A stretch of DNA of 64,000 nucleotides from Rhodocyclales bacterium (GCA_026399475.1 JAPLQY010000068.1:1-64000), one strand, 5' to 3'. Shown: positions 14,290-24,087, counted from the stretch's first letter. Notes: a model not told the origin generated them from the sequence alone. Numbers and translations are program-made.

Positions 14290-17200
14290 ATGTCCATGTC
14301 ACTTATCAAGAAGATGTTCTCGTTCTCCCTGCTCGAGACCACGGGCGCCGCCAAGACGTCGAAGGCGGTCAAGTATCCCGGCGTGCGCGACGCGGTCGAT
14401 GGCAATACCGCTGTCATCCACGTTGAACGCGAAGCCTCGGACGCGGCCGGTGCCTACCCGATCACGCCGTCGACGCAGATGGGCGAGTACTGGGCGGAAG
14501 AAGTCGCGGCGGGGCACCTCAACATCTCCGACCGTCCGCTGATTTTCGTCGAGCCCGAGTCCGAGCACGCCGCGGCCGGCGTCACCGCCGGCATGTCGAT
14601 GACGGGCTTGCGCGCCACCAACTTTTCCTCGGCACAGGGCGTGGCCTTCATGCACGAGTCGCTCTACGGCGCGGTGGGCAAGCGCCTGCCCTATGTGCTG
14701 AACATGGGCTGCCGCGCCATCACCAAGGCTTCGCTGAACGTGCATTGCAGCCACGACGACTACCACTGCGTTGACGACACCGGCTTCATCCAGGTCATGG
14801 CCAAGAACGCAACCGAGGCCGCCGACCTCAACCTGATCGGGCGCAAGATCGCCGAACTGTCGCTGACCCCCGCCATCATCGGCCAGGACGGCTTCCTCAC
14901 CACCCACCTGATCGAGTCGGCTGTGCTGCCCGAGCGCGAACTGGTGGCCGAGTTCGTCGGCAAGCCGGACGACCTGATCGATACGCCGACGCCGGCGCAG
15001 CAGATGCTGTTCGGGCCCAAGCGCCGCCGCGTGCCGGCAATCTGGGACGTGGATGTTCCGGTGGTGTCGGGCGTGGTGCAGAACCAGGACGCCTACATGC
15101 AGGCCACCGCCGCGCAGCGCCCGTATTTCTTCGACCACATTGAAGCCCTGACCGATCTCTGCATGGACGAATATGCCGGGCTGACGGGCCGCCGCTACCA
15201 GCGTGTGTCCACCTTCAAGGCCGACGATGCCGACTACCTGATCTTCGGCATGGGCAGCATGATCGTGCAGGCTGAGGCGGTGGCCGACTACCTGCGCGAA
15301 ACGCGCAAGCTCAAGGTCGGCGTGGTCAACCTGACCATGTTCCGCCCCTTCCCGGGCGACCTGCTGGGCCACGTGATGAAGGGCAAGAAGGGCGTGGCGG
15401 TGCTGGAGCGCACCGACCAGCCGCTGGCCGAAGACCTGCCGCTGATTCGCGAGCTGCGCGCGACGCTGATCAAGTGCATCGAAAACGGCATGGCAGGTGC
15501 GGATGGCATAAAGCCCTTCCCTGATTACGCCAGCTATACGACGGCGGGCGACATGCCGCGCCTGTATTCCGGCTGCTACGGCCTCGGCTCGCGCGACATG
15601 CAGCCCGAGGCGCTGATCGGCGCGGTGGAGAACATGCTGCCCGAAGGGACCCAGCGCAAGTTCTACTACCTCTCCGTGGATTTTGTCCGCGATCCGATCA
15701 ATCCGAAGGACGAGGTGCATCAGCAGGATATCCTCGACAAGTATCCGAGCATTCGCGAGATGGGTGTGCGCGGCTCGGAGAATCCCAACCTGCTGCCCAA
15801 GGGCGCGATCACGGTGCGCATGCACTCGGTCGGCGGCTGGGGTGCGATCACCACCGGCAAGAACCTGGCGATGACCCTGTTCGAATTGCTCGGCTGGGAC
15901 ATCAAGGCCAATCCGAAGTACGGCTCGGAAAAGAAGGGCCAGCCGACCACCTACTACCTGTCGGCGGCGCCGGAACCGATCCGCATCAACTGCGAATACG
16001 TCTTCGTCGACGTCGTGCTCTCGCCCGACCCCGCGGTGTTCGGCCACAGCAATCCGCTGTCCGGCCTCAAGAAGGGCGGCTTCTTCATCATCCAGTCCAA
16101 CCTCGGCAAGGAAACCTGGGCCAACTTCCCGCTCTGGGCGCAGAAGTTCATCGTGGACAACGAGATCCGCGTGTTCTACCTCGATGCTTTCCAGATCGCC
16201 CGCGAGGAGGCCGGTTCGGCCGAGCTGATGTTGCGCATGCAGGGCATCGCCTTCCAGGGCGCCTTCTTTGCAGCCAGCCCGACCATGGCGAATGCCGGCC
16301 TGACCGAAGAAGCGCTGTTCACCGCGATCGAGGCGCAGCTGCAGTCGAAGTTCGGCGGCAAGGGCGCGCGTGTCGTCGCCGACAACCTGCGCGTGGTGCG
16401 CCGCGGCTTCACCGAGTTGACCGAGATCATCGACAAGGAAGTCGGCCAGACGCGCAAGCAGTACGCGAAGAAGGATGCCGGCCTGCCCATCATGCTCAAG
16501 CAGATGCCTGCCGGTGACGTCAAGCTGGCCGACATCCATCGCTTCTGGGAACAGACCGGCAACTTCTACCTGACGGGTCGCGGCAACGACAACCTGGTCG
16601 ATCCCTTCATCGGCATGTCCCTGGTGCCGGCCGCCACCGGCGTGTTCCGCGACATGACCGGCATCCGCTTCGAGCATCCGAAGTGGATCGCGGAAAACTG
16701 CACGGCCTGCGGCAACTGTTATACCGAGTGTCCCGACTCGGCGATTCCTGGCCTGGTAACGTCGGTGTCGGATGTGTTCGCCACGGCGCTGAATCGCATA
16801 GAAACCTCCGGCACGCCGACGCGCTACCTGCGCCGCGCCGTGCGTACCGTCGAGAAGAAGCTGCGTGCGCTGATCGACCGCCAGGGCGGCGCGGTGCGTC
16901 CGCTGATCGACATCGCCATCGACGAGGTGATCGCCGAAGCCCCGGATGCCGACCGCGCCGGATTTGCCGCGGAGTTCACCCAATTGCAGATTCAGCTCGG
17001 TGGCTTCCAGTTCGGCACCACCAAGCCCTACTGGAATCAGAGGGAGAAGAAGACCAAGGGCGGCGGCGGCCTCTTCTCGATCACCGTCAATCCCTACACC
17101 TGCAAGGGCTGTGCGCTGTGCGTGACGGTCTGCGAGGACAACGCGCTGCAGATGGTGACGCAGACCGACGAGTCCGTCGATCGCCTGCGCCGCGACTGGA

Positions 17201-19230
17201 ACACCTGGCTCGGCCTGCCGACCACGCCGAAGGAGTACAGCCGCATCGACAGCCTCGACGAGAAGATCGGTGCGCTGGAGACCCTGCTGCTGGACAAGCA
17301 GAACTACAACTCCATGGCCTGCGGCGACGGCGCCTGCCTCGGTTGCGGGGAGAAGACCGCGATCCACTTGTTCACCTCCACGGTGACCGCGCTGATGCAG
17401 CCGCGCGTCGAGTCCTTTGTGGCGAAGATCGGCGACCTGGTGGTACGCCTCGAACAGCACATGCGCGTCAAGCTCGCTTCGGCGGTCGACCTGACCGATA
17501 CCGGTGCCGTGGTGCGCGCGGTGGATGCGACGGGCCAGCACGACCTGACCCTGTCCAACCTGGCAGCCCGACTCACCGCCGACAAGCCGACGCAGTTGCT
17601 CGATCCGGCCTGGGTCAAGAACACCGCGCAACTGCTGGAGAAGCTCAAGGACCTCAAGTGGCGCTATGTCGAAGGCCCGACCGGGCGCGGCCGCGCCGAG
17701 ATGGGCATTGTCAACTCCACGGGCTGCACCTCGGTCTGGGGCTCGACCTATCCCTTCCATCCCTATCCCTTCCCCTGGACTTCGCACCTGTTCCAGGATT
17801 CGCCTTCGGTCGCGATGGGCATCTTCGAGGGCCACATGGTCAAGATGGCCGAAGGCTTCAAGGCCGTGCGCATGGCCGAGATGGAACTGGCCGGTGAATA
17901 CCTGCCGGATCGCGACGACGAGTTCTTCCGCCGCTTCAACTGGCACGGCTTCTCGGCCGACGAATGGCTGCTCTGCCCGCCCGTGGTCTCGATCGGCGGC
18001 GACGGCGCGATGTACGACATCGGCTTCCAGAACCTGTCGCGTGCCCTGATGTCGGGCATGCCGATCAAGGTGCTGGTGGTCGACACGCAGGTCTATTCCA
18101 ACACCGGCGGCCAGGCCTGCACCTCCGGCTTCATCAGCCAGGTTTCCGACATGGCGCCCTATGGCGTGGCGCAGCGCGGCAAGCAGGAAACGCGCAAGGA
18201 GATCAGCCTGATCGGCATGGCGCACCGCACGTCCTACGTCATGTCCGGCACCATCGCCCACGTCAACCACCTGCTGGAAAGCTATGTCGACGGCCTCAAC
18301 AGCCGCCGTCCGGCACTGTTCAACATCTACGCGGTGTGCCCGCCGGAGCATGGCGTCGGCGACGACAAGGCGGTGGACCAGAGCAAGCTGGCGGTCGAAG
18401 GGCGTGCCTACCCGCTGTTCCGTTTCGATCCCGATGCCGGCACCACCTTCGCCGAGTGCGTCAGCCTCGAAGGCAATCCTTCAATGGATACCGACTGGCC
18501 GGTGTACAACCTCAAGTACGTCGATGGCAACGGTGCCGAGCAGAGCATGGAGCTGCCGATGACCTTTGCCGATTTCGCGGCGACCGAGGCACGCTTCCTC
18601 AAGCAGTTCAAGAAGGCGCCGCCGGAAACCTGGAATGACAGCATGGTGGCGGTCGCCGACTTCCTGCAGCTCGACAAGGACGAGCGCGAAGGCAAGTTCC
18701 CCTTCATCTGGGGCGTGGACAAGAAGAACCACCTGACGCGCCTTCTGGTGACCGAGGAGCTGATTCTTTCCTGCGAAGAGCGCCTGAGCTTCTGGCGCCA
18801 GTTGCGCGGCATTGCGGGCCTCGACGCCCAGGCATCGGACTCCGGCGAATTGGCGGATCGCATTCGCGCCGAACTGCTGGCCAAGGTCAGCGCCAGCCTC
18901 GGGCTGGGCGGCGCCGTGGGCGCCGCATCAGAGGCGGCAGCCGGCGCTGGCGATATGGCGGCGGGAAGCGAGGGCGGCGATTACGAGCCGGTCTGGATCG
19001 AGACGCCGGAATGCACGGCCTGCGACGAGTGCACCACGCTGGCGCCGAAGGCCTTTGCCTACAACGACCAGAAGCTCGCCATCGTCATCAATCCGAAGGG
19101 CGCGAAATTCGCCGACATCGTCAAGGCCGCCGAGAAATGCACCGCGGGTTGCATCCATCCGGGCACGCCCTGGAATCGATCCGAGGCAGGCGTCGAGAAG
19201 CTGATCGCGCGCGCAGCGAAGTTCAACTGA
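14290..19230 (+). CDS. nifJ: Pyruvate:ferredoxin (flavodoxin) oxidoreductase, unusually long
   Basis: A 1646-residue single-chain 2-oxoacid:ferredoxin oxidoreductase that interconverts pyruvate plus CoA with acetyl-CoA, CO2 and reduced ferredoxin. Order: PP domain with YPITPST near residue 56; transketolase-like domain II; CoA/gamma domain around residues 480-690; two 4Fe-4S motifs, CTACGNCYTECP (Cys804) and CKGCALCVTVCEDNA (Cys938); CGDGACLGCGEKTA; and the TPP-binding GGDGAMYDIGFQN near residue 1238. It is about 450 residues longer than usual NifJ: there are long inserts, and after residue 1480 an extension ends in another ferredoxin-like domain (CTACDECTTLAPKAF, Cys1575). Pyruvate as substrate is by homology only. 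It sits inside the rnf operon, which implies direct ferredoxin exchange with Rnf. Confidence 0.92.
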   Translation: MSMSLIKKMFSFSLLETTGAAKTSKAVKYPGVRDAVDGNTAVIHVEREASDAAGAYPITPSTQMGEYWAEEVAAGHLNISDRPLIFVEPESEHAAAGVTAGMSMTGLRATNFSSAQGVAFMHESLYGAVGKRLPYVLNMGCRAITKASLNVHCSHDDYHCVDDTGFIQVMAKNATEAADLNLIGRKIAELSLTPAIIGQDGFLTTHLIESAVLPERELVAEFVGKPDDLIDTPTPAQQMLFGPKRRRVPAIWDVDVPVVSGVVQNQDAYMQATAAQRPYFFDHIEALTDLCMDEYAGLTGRRYQRVSTFKADDADYLIFGMGSMIVQAEAVADYLRETRKLKVGVVNLTMFRPFPGDLLGHVMKGKKGVAVLERTDQPLAEDLPLIRELRATLIKCIENGMAGADGIKPFPDYASYTTAGDMPRLYSGCYGLGSRDMQPEALIGAVENMLPEGTQRKFYYLSVDFVRDPINPKDEVHQQDILDKYPSIREMGVRGSENPNLLPKGAITVRMHSVGGWGAITTGKNLAMTLFELLGWDIKANPKYGSEKKGQPTTYYLSAAPEPIRINCEYVFVDVVLSPDPAVFGHSNPLSGLKKGGFFIIQSNLGKETWANFPLWAQKFIVDNEIRVFYLDAFQIAREEAGSAELMLRMQGIAFQGAFFAASPTMANAGLTEEALFTAIEAQLQSKFGGKGARVVADNLRVVRRGFTELTEIIDKEVGQTRKQYAKKDAGLPIMLKQMPAGDVKLADIHRFWEQTGNFYLTGRGNDNLVDPFIGMSLVPAATGVFRDMTGIRFEHPKWIAENCTACGNCYTECPDSAIPGLVTSVSDVFATALNRIETSGTPTRYLRRAVRTVEKKLRALIDRQGGAVRPLIDIAIDEVIAEAPDADRAGFAAEFTQLQIQLGGFQFGTTKPYWNQREKKTKGGGGLFSITVNPYTCKGCALCVTVCEDNALQMVTQTDESVDRLRRDWNTWLGLPTTPKEYSRIDSLDEKIGALETLLLDKQNYNSMACGDGACLGCGEKTAIHLFTSTVTALMQPRVESFVAKIGDLVVRLEQHMRVKLASAVDLTDTGAVVRAVDATGQHDLTLSNLAARLTADKPTQLLDPAWVKNTAQLLEKLKDLKWRYVEGPTGRGRAEMGIVNSTGCTSVWGSTYPFHPYPFPWTSHLFQDSPSVAMGIFEGHMVKMAEGFKAVRMAEMELAGEYLPDRDDEFFRRFNWHGFSADEWLLCPPVVSIGGDGAMYDIGFQNLSRALMSGMPIKVLVVDTQVYSNTGGQACTSGFISQVSDMAPYGVAQRGKQETRKEISLIGMAHRTSYVMSGTIAHVNHLLESYVDGLNSRRPALFNIYAVCPPEHGVGDDKAVDQSKLAVEGRAYPLFRFDPDAGTTFAECVSLEGNPSMDTDWPVYNLKYVDGNGAEQSMELPMTFADFAATEARFLKQFKKAPPETWNDSMVAVADFLQLDKDEREGKFPFIWGVDKKNHLTRLLVTEELILSCEERLSFWRQLRGIAGLDAQASDSGELADRIRAELLAKVSASLGLGGAVGAASEAAAGAGDMAAGSEGGDYEPVWIETPECTACDECTTLAPKAFAYNDQKLAIVINPKGAKFADIVKAAEKCTAGCIHPGTPWNRSEAGVEKLIARAAKFN

Positions 19231-19270
19231 GCGTTGACGTGAAACAAACATCGAAGCCGAGTCAACCATC

Positions 19271-19332
19271 CGAGCGCAGCGAGCCGGTCAGTCGCCCCGC
19301 CCTCGGGGCGGGGTCGGGGGTGGGGGGTGACC
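19271..19332. repeat. GC-rich interspersed repeat with hairpin
   Basis: The element has the layout CGAGCGCAGCGAG, CAGTCGCCCC, a GC palindrome (CGCCCCG / CGGGGCG) and then a G-rich tract. A second copy with the same order of blocks lies at 26868-26921. Here it separates nifJ from rnfC within the operon. It may act as an mRNA stability or partial termination element; that is inference. Confidence 0.6.
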
Positions 19333-19390
19333 AATTGCCTTTGCGTGGTTTCATCCTCAGGAGTGCAGATAGGGATAGCGTGAGCGTCAG

Positions 19391-20734
19391 ATGAAGTTTC
19401 TCAACTACTTCCGCGGCGAGGCATTTGCCCGCGGCATCCATCCGCCGCAGCACAAGGAGACGGCGGGGATGCCGATCCGGCGCCTGCCGTTCGCGCCGCG
19501 GCTTTACGTGCACCTGTCGCAGCAGGTAGGGCGCCCGGCGAAGCCGCTGGTGCGAGTCGGCGAGGAAGTGCTGCGTGGCCAGCCGATCGCGGAGGCGGAC
19601 GGTTTCGTCTCGGTGCCGCACCATGCGCCGGTGAGCGGCGTGGTGGAAGCGATCCGCCTGCATCCGACGGCCAACGGTCCGTGGAGCGACGCCATCGTGA
19701 TCCGCTCGCATGCCGGCTCGACCCAGGAAGTGCTGTGGGAGAAGCCGCGCGATGTGTCGACGCTGGATGCCGACGGCCTTGTAGCCGCGGTGCAGGAGAC
19801 CGGCATCGTGGGTCTGGGTGGCGGGGTGTTCCCGACCCATGCCAAGCTCAAGGTGCCCAAGGAGTGGCCGGTGGATACGCTGGTGGTCAACGGCTGCGAG
19901 TGCGAGCCCTACCTGACTTCGGACCATCGCATCATGGTCGAGAAGCCCGCCGACATCATCGCCGGCATCGCCATGGTGCGCCGCATGCTGGGCGGCCCAC
20001 GCGCGATCATCGGCGTCGAGGACAACAAGCCCGATGCGGTCGAGGCCTTGCGCGCCTGCCTGCCGGATGACGGCTCGGTCAGCGTCGAGGCGGTGCCGAC
20101 CAAGTATCCGCAGGGTGCCGGCGAGATGCTGATCAAGACCCTGGTCGGGCGCGAAGTGCCGCCCGATTCGCGTTCCTACCAGATCGGCGCCTACGTGCAG
20201 AACGTCGTGACCCTGGCCCAGATGGGTTCGCTGGTGCCGCGCGGGCGCGGCTTCATCGAGCGCGTCATCACCGTGGCCGGGACGGCCGTGGAACGCCCCG
20301 GCAACTATCTTGTTCCGATCGGCACGCCGCTGCGCTTCCTGCTCGATTATGTCGGTGCCAGGGACGAGTATCTCGAAGTCGTGTTCGGCGGCCCGATGAT
20401 GGGCCAGGCCGTGGGTTCGCTCGATACGCCGGTGACCAAGGGCGTCTCCGGCATCCTGGTGTTCCGCGGCCGCGACATCGAGGAGCGCGCGGGGCGCAAG
20501 ACCTATCCCTGCATCAAGTGCGGCGAATGCGTCGAGTCCTGTCCGATGGGCCTCAATCCCTCGACGCTCGGCATGCTGGCGGCAAAACGCGAATACGACC
20601 TGATGAGCGAACGCTACTTTCTCGGTACCTGCTTCGAGTGCGGCAGTTGCAGTTACGTCTGCCCGGCCAACATTCCCCTGGTACAGCAGTTCCGGGTGGC
20701 GAAGCGCATCCTGCGCGAAAAGGCGGCGGCATGA
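19391..20734 (+). CDS. rnfC: RnfC, NADH-binding Fe-S/flavin subunit of the Rnf complex
   Basis: A 447-residue peripheral subunit, the site of NAD(H) interaction. It has the N-terminal barrel-sandwich domain, the nucleotide and FMN-binding region with GIVGLGGGVFPTHAK near residue 139 and VNGCECEPYLTSDHR near residue 167, and two C-terminal 4Fe-4S motifs, CIKCGECVESCPMGLNP and CFECGSCSYVCPANIPL. Length is normal for the short RnfC type without the alanine-rich tail of enteric proteins. Its stop overlaps the rnfD start by four bases. Confidence 0.94.
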   Translation: MKFLNYFRGEAFARGIHPPQHKETAGMPIRRLPFAPRLYVHLSQQVGRPAKPLVRVGEEVLRGQPIAEADGFVSVPHHAPVSGVVEAIRLHPTANGPWSDAIVIRSHAGSTQEVLWEKPRDVSTLDADGLVAAVQETGIVGLGGGVFPTHAKLKVPKEWPVDTLVVNGCECEPYLTSDHRIMVEKPADIIAGIAMVRRMLGGPRAIIGVEDNKPDAVEALRACLPDDGSVSVEAVPTKYPQGAGEMLIKTLVGREVPPDSRSYQIGAYVQNVVTLAQMGSLVPRGRGFIERVITVAGTAVERPGNYLVPIGTPLRFLLDYVGARDEYLEVVFGGPMMGQAVGSLDTPVTKGVSGILVFRGRDIEERAGRKTYPCIKCGECVESCPMGLNPSTLGMLAAKREYDLMSERYFLGTCFECGSCSYVCPANIPLVQQFRVAKRILREKAAA

Positions 20735-21864
20735 AATCACCGATGATAGAGATCCGCTCGGCGCCGCACGTCAAGAGCCAGCGCAGCGTCGAGATGATCA
20801 TGCGCCACGTGGTCTGGTCGCTGCTGCCCATCTGCGCCTTCTATGTGCTCCAGTACGGCATCTCGGCGCTGGCATCGATCGCCGTCATCACCGCGGCCTG
20901 CCTGCTCACCGAGCGTGCCTTCGTGCGCACCGGAACACAGGCGGGCGACCTCTCCGACTATTCCGCCGTAATTACCGGGATCCTGCTGGCGCTGACCTTG
21001 CCGCCGGGTTTTCCGTTGTGGATGGGCGTGGTGGCCGCCGTGGTTTCCATCGCGCTGGGCAAGGCCTTGTTCGGCGGCATCGGCTTCAATGTTTTCAATC
21101 CGGCGCTGGTCGGCCGCGCCTTCGTCCAGGCCGCATTTCCGACATCAATTGCGACCTACACGCCGTCTTTCCTGACCGGCCGCTTCACCGAGTTCATACC
21201 GTCCTCGATAGCGTTGCCCTTCATGACGCCGGCCGATGCGGCCTTGTGGCTCAAGTTCAAGAACCTCGACGCCCTGGCCGGCGCGACGCCGCTGGCGAAA
21301 TGGAAGTTCGACGGCGTGGTGGCCAATGCCTTCGAACTGCTGACCTCGCTTTCCGGGCACATGGCGGTCGGCCCGGCACCGGCCCTGATCCTGGCCTGCG
21401 GCATCTACCTGGCGGCGCGCCGCTTCATGGACTGGCGCATTCCGATCGCGATCCTCGGCAGTGCGGCGCTGACCGCCTGGCTGCTGTATGCCATCGATTC
21501 GTCGCACTATCCGAACCCCTTCTTCATGCTGTTTTCGGGCGGCCTGATCCTCGGTGCGGTGTACATGGCAACCGACATGGTGACCTCGCCGGTGACGCCC
21601 GCCGGGATGTGGGTCTACGGTGCGCTGATTGGGCTCCTGACCGTGGTCATCCGCTATTACAGCGGGCTGCCGGAAGGGGTGATGTACGCCATCCTGATCG
21701 CCAATGCCGCTTCGCCGCTGATCGAGAGGATCACCCAGCCGATCACCTTCGGCCGTGGTGCGCCCGGACGAAGTCGCGAGGGTTCGCCGGGCTACGTGTC
21801 GCGCACCGATGCCAACGCCGCGATTCCCAAAAAGCGTTTCCTGCGCAACAAGCCTAAAAAGTGA
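20731..21864 (+). CDS. rnfD: RnfD, membrane flavoprotein subunit of the Rnf complex
   Basis: A 377-residue integral membrane protein of the NqrB/RnfD family with about nine to ten helices. It begins with the family-typical IRSAPHVKSQRSVEMIMRHV. The NPALVGRAFVQAAFP segment and the YMATDMVTSPVTPAG motif are conserved; the latter carries the Thr to which FMN is covalently attached in the family. The basic C-terminal tail ends RNKPKK. It is translationally coupled to rnfC. Confidence 0.93.
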   Translation: MKSPMIEIRSAPHVKSQRSVEMIMRHVVWSLLPICAFYVLQYGISALASIAVITAACLLTERAFVRTGTQAGDLSDYSAVITGILLALTLPPGFPLWMGVVAAVVSIALGKALFGGIGFNVFNPALVGRAFVQAAFPTSIATYTPSFLTGRFTEFIPSSIALPFMTPADAALWLKFKNLDALAGATPLAKWKFDGVVANAFELLTSLSGHMAVGPAPALILACGIYLAARRFMDWRIPIAILGSAALTAWLLYAIDSSHYPNPFFMLFSGGLILGAVYMATDMVTSPVTPAGMWVYGALIGLLTVVIRYYSGLPEGVMYAILIANAASPLIERITQPITFGRGAPGRSREGSPGYVSRTDANAAIPKKRFLRNKPKK

Positions 21865-21877
21865 ACGGGTTTCCAGG

Positions 21878-22630
21878 ATGAACAGCCCAGACAAGCAATC
21901 CGATAGCACACCGCGCGTGATTCCGATCGTCTCAGCCGGCGCAACGCCTCCCGCGCCGCAGGTGACGCCGACCGTCGGCATGGTGCGCACCCTGGGTCTG
22001 GTATCGGCCATCTGCGGCCTGATCATCGTCGGCGCCTACCAGAGCACCTACGACGCGGTCGCGGCCAACAAGCGCATCGCCACCGAGCGCGCGGTGTTCA
22101 AGGTGATACCGGCGGCGAAGTCGATTGCCGAATACGTGACGCTGCCCGGCGGCGGCATCGAAGCACGCGTCGGCGCCGGCGACGCGGCGCTGGCGCCGGG
22201 CACCGTCAAGTTCTTTGCGGCCTACGACGAGAGCGGCAAGCTCGCCGGCATCGCGGCGGAAGGCGCGGCCAAGGGCTATGCCGACACGGTGCGCATCATG
22301 TTCGGCTATTCGCCGGCCTGCCAGTGCGTGGTCGGCATCGGCGTGGTCAACATGCGCGAGACGCCGGGCATCGGCGACAAGATCATCACCGACAAGGACT
22401 TCGTCGCCAACTTCAATGCCCTCGACACCAAGCTGAACAAGGAACTGTCGGCACTGGCCAACGACGTCAAGACGGTCAAGCACGGGACCAAGACCAATCC
22501 CTGGCAGATCGACGCCATCTCCGGCGCGACGATCACCTCACGCGCCGTCGGCCGCGCCATCAACGATTCGGCGCAGGCGCTGCTGCCGCGCCTGGTTCCC
22601 AACCTCGAAAAACTAGCGAGCAAATCATGA
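21878..22630 (+). CDS. rnfG: RnfG, covalent-FMN subunit of the Rnf complex
   Basis: A 250-residue protein with one N-terminal membrane helix (residues about 35-55) and a periplasmic FMN-binding domain. The SGATITSRAVG motif near residue 220 provides the Thr for covalent FMN attachment. VNMRETPGIGDKI is the second family signature. The start ATG follows GGTTTCCAGG. A 30-residue Pro/Ala-rich leader before the helix is longer than in enteric RnfG. Confidence 0.92.
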   Translation: MNSPDKQSDSTPRVIPIVSAGATPPAPQVTPTVGMVRTLGLVSAICGLIIVGAYQSTYDAVAANKRIATERAVFKVIPAAKSIAEYVTLPGGGIEARVGAGDAALAPGTVKFFAAYDESGKLAGIAAEGAAKGYADTVRIMFGYSPACQCVVGIGVVNMRETPGIGDKIITDKDFVANFNALDTKLNKELSALANDVKTVKHGTKTNPWQIDAISGATITSRAVGRAINDSAQALLPRLVPNLEKLASKS

Positions 22631-23277
22631 ATCCCGACACCGCAACCACCTGGGACGAATTCATGGAGGGCATCTGGCGCCAGAACCCGGTGTTCGTCAT
22701 GGTGCTGGGCATGTGCCCGACGCTGGCGGTCACGGTCTCGGCGGTGAATTCCATCTCCATGGGATTGGCCACCCTGTTCGTGCTGGTCTGTTCCTGCGGG
22801 CTGGTATCGCTGCTGCGCAAGCTGGTGCCGAAGGAAGTGCGCATCGCCGTCTATATCGTGATCATCGCCACCTTCGTCACCGCGGTGGATTATGCGATCC
22901 AGGCCATCAGCCTCGCACTCTACGACGCGCTGGGTGCCTTCATTCAGCTGATCGTGGTGAATTGCATCATCCTCGGCCGCGCCGAGGCGCATGCGGCGAA
23001 AAACCCGCCGCTGTCGGCCATGGTCAATGCCGCGGGCATGGGTATCGGCTTCGTCATCGGCCTGCTCGCGCTCGGTGTGGTGCGCGAAATCCTCGGCGCC
23101 GGTACGCTTTTCGGCGTGTCGCTGTTCGGCGCCGACTTCCAGCCCTGGGTCATCATGGTGCTACCGCCCGGCGGCTTCTTCGTGCTCGGCGGCTGGCTGC
23201 TGCTGTTCTCCTGGCATGCGCGCAGGAAGCAGCGCAAACAGTCAGGCAAACTCGGGGAGGCCACGCAAAATGCATGA
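22627..23277 (+). CDS. rnfE: RnfE, membrane subunit of the Rnf complex
   Basis: A 216-residue six-helix protein of the NqrD/RnfE family. It shows GIWRQNPVFVMVLGMCPTLAVT at the N-terminus and IVVNCIILGRAEAHAAKNP in the middle, the two half-repeats characteristic of the family with the conserved intramembrane Cys that binds an iron centre with RnfA. It overlaps rnfG by four bases and rnfA by eight. Confidence 0.93.
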   Translation: MNPDTATTWDEFMEGIWRQNPVFVMVLGMCPTLAVTVSAVNSISMGLATLFVLVCSCGLVSLLRKLVPKEVRIAVYIVIIATFVTAVDYAIQAISLALYDALGAFIQLIVVNCIILGRAEAHAAKNPPLSAMVNAAGMGIGFVIGLLALGVVREILGAGTLFGVSLFGADFQPWVIMVLPPGGFFVLGGWLLLFSWHARRKQRKQSGKLGEATQNA

Positions 23278-23848
23278 GACCGCCTTCCAGATCTTCGTCA
23301 ATGCGCTGCTCGCCAACAATTTCGTGCTGGCGATGTTCCTCGGCCTTTGTCCCTTCCTCGGCGTCTCGGGCAAGCTCGACACGGCCTTCCCGATGGGGGT
23401 GGCGACCACCTTCGTCATGCTGGTTGCCTCGCTCTGCGCCTACGGCCTGAACCTGCTGCTGGGGTATATGCATCTGGAGTTCCTGCGCCTGATCTCCTAT
23501 ATCGTGATCATCGCCTCGTCGGTGCAGCTGGTCGAGATGGTGCTCAAGAAGTACAGCCCGACCCTGTTCCGCGCACTGGGCATCTACCTGCCGCTGATCA
23601 CCACCAACTGCGCCGTGCTCGGCGTCGCGCTGTTCCAGACTGCGCGCGAATACGACTTCGTCCAGTCGGTCACCTTCAGTGTCGGTGGCGGCCTCGGTTT
23701 CACCCTGGCGCTGGTGCTGATGGCCAGCGTGCGGGAGCGCCTGACCCTGTCCAACGTGCCCGACCTGGCGCAGGGCACGGCGCTGTCGCTGATGCTGGCG
23801 GGGATTCTTTCGCTCTCCTTCATGGGCTTCGCGGGTCTCGGTGGCTGA
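23270..23848 (+). CDS. rnfA: RnfA, membrane subunit of the Rnf complex
   Basis: A 192-residue six-helix protein homologous to NqrE. The conserved FVLAMFLGLCPFLGVSGK and LPLITTNCAVLGVALF segments carry the two intramembrane cysteines that pair with those of RnfE to hold an Fe-S centre in the membrane. Length and topology are standard. It overlaps rnfE and is followed two bases later by the NqrM-like gene. Confidence 0.93.
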   Translation: MHETAFQIFVNALLANNFVLAMFLGLCPFLGVSGKLDTAFPMGVATTFVMLVASLCAYGLNLLLGYMHLEFLRLISYIVIIASSVQLVEMVLKKYSPTLFRALGIYLPLITTNCAVLGVALFQTAREYDFVQSVTFSVGGGLGFTLALVLMASVRERLTLSNVPDLAQGTALSLMLAGILSLSFMGFAGLGG

Positions 23849-23850
23849 TC

Positions 23851-24063
23851 ATGACTTACGTCGTGACCATCGGCCTCATTTTCACCATCATGCTCGCCGG
23901 CATTGCCGTCGAGCGGCTGTATCGCGCTTTTGCCCAGCACAATCCGCAACTCGGCCCTTTCCGCGATACCAGCAAGTGCGGCAGCTGTTCGGCCGGCAGC
24001 GGCTGCAGCGACGCTTCCTGCGCTGACGATCGCGGGGAGCCCGCCGTCGTGCCGCGCCGTTGA
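23851..24063 (+). CDS. NqrM-like small membrane protein with four cysteines
   Basis: A 70-residue protein: one N-terminal membrane helix (residues 3-21) and a soluble tail with Cys43, Cys46, Cys52 and Cys57 in CGSCSAGSGCSDASC. Topology and size match NqrM (DUF539), the factor needed for iron delivery to the NqrD/NqrE membrane centre of Na+-NQR. Here it directly follows rnfA, so a parallel role in maturing the RnfA/RnfE iron centre is a reasonable inference. Sequence identity to NqrM is limited to the pattern, so assignment is tentative. Confidence 0.65.
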   Translation: MTYVVTIGLIFTIMLAGIAVERLYRAFAQHNPQLGPFRDTSKCGSCSAGSGCSDASCADDRGEPAVVPRR

Positions 24064-24087
24064 TCAATTCTTTCCGGAGCCAATGTC

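Noticed and set aside
14299-18351. Minus-strand open frame of 1350 codons opposite nifJ
   Set aside because: Its translation is rich in Arg/His/Gly/Val without recognisable motifs and mirrors the third-position GC bias of nifJ, whose motifs are unambiguous.
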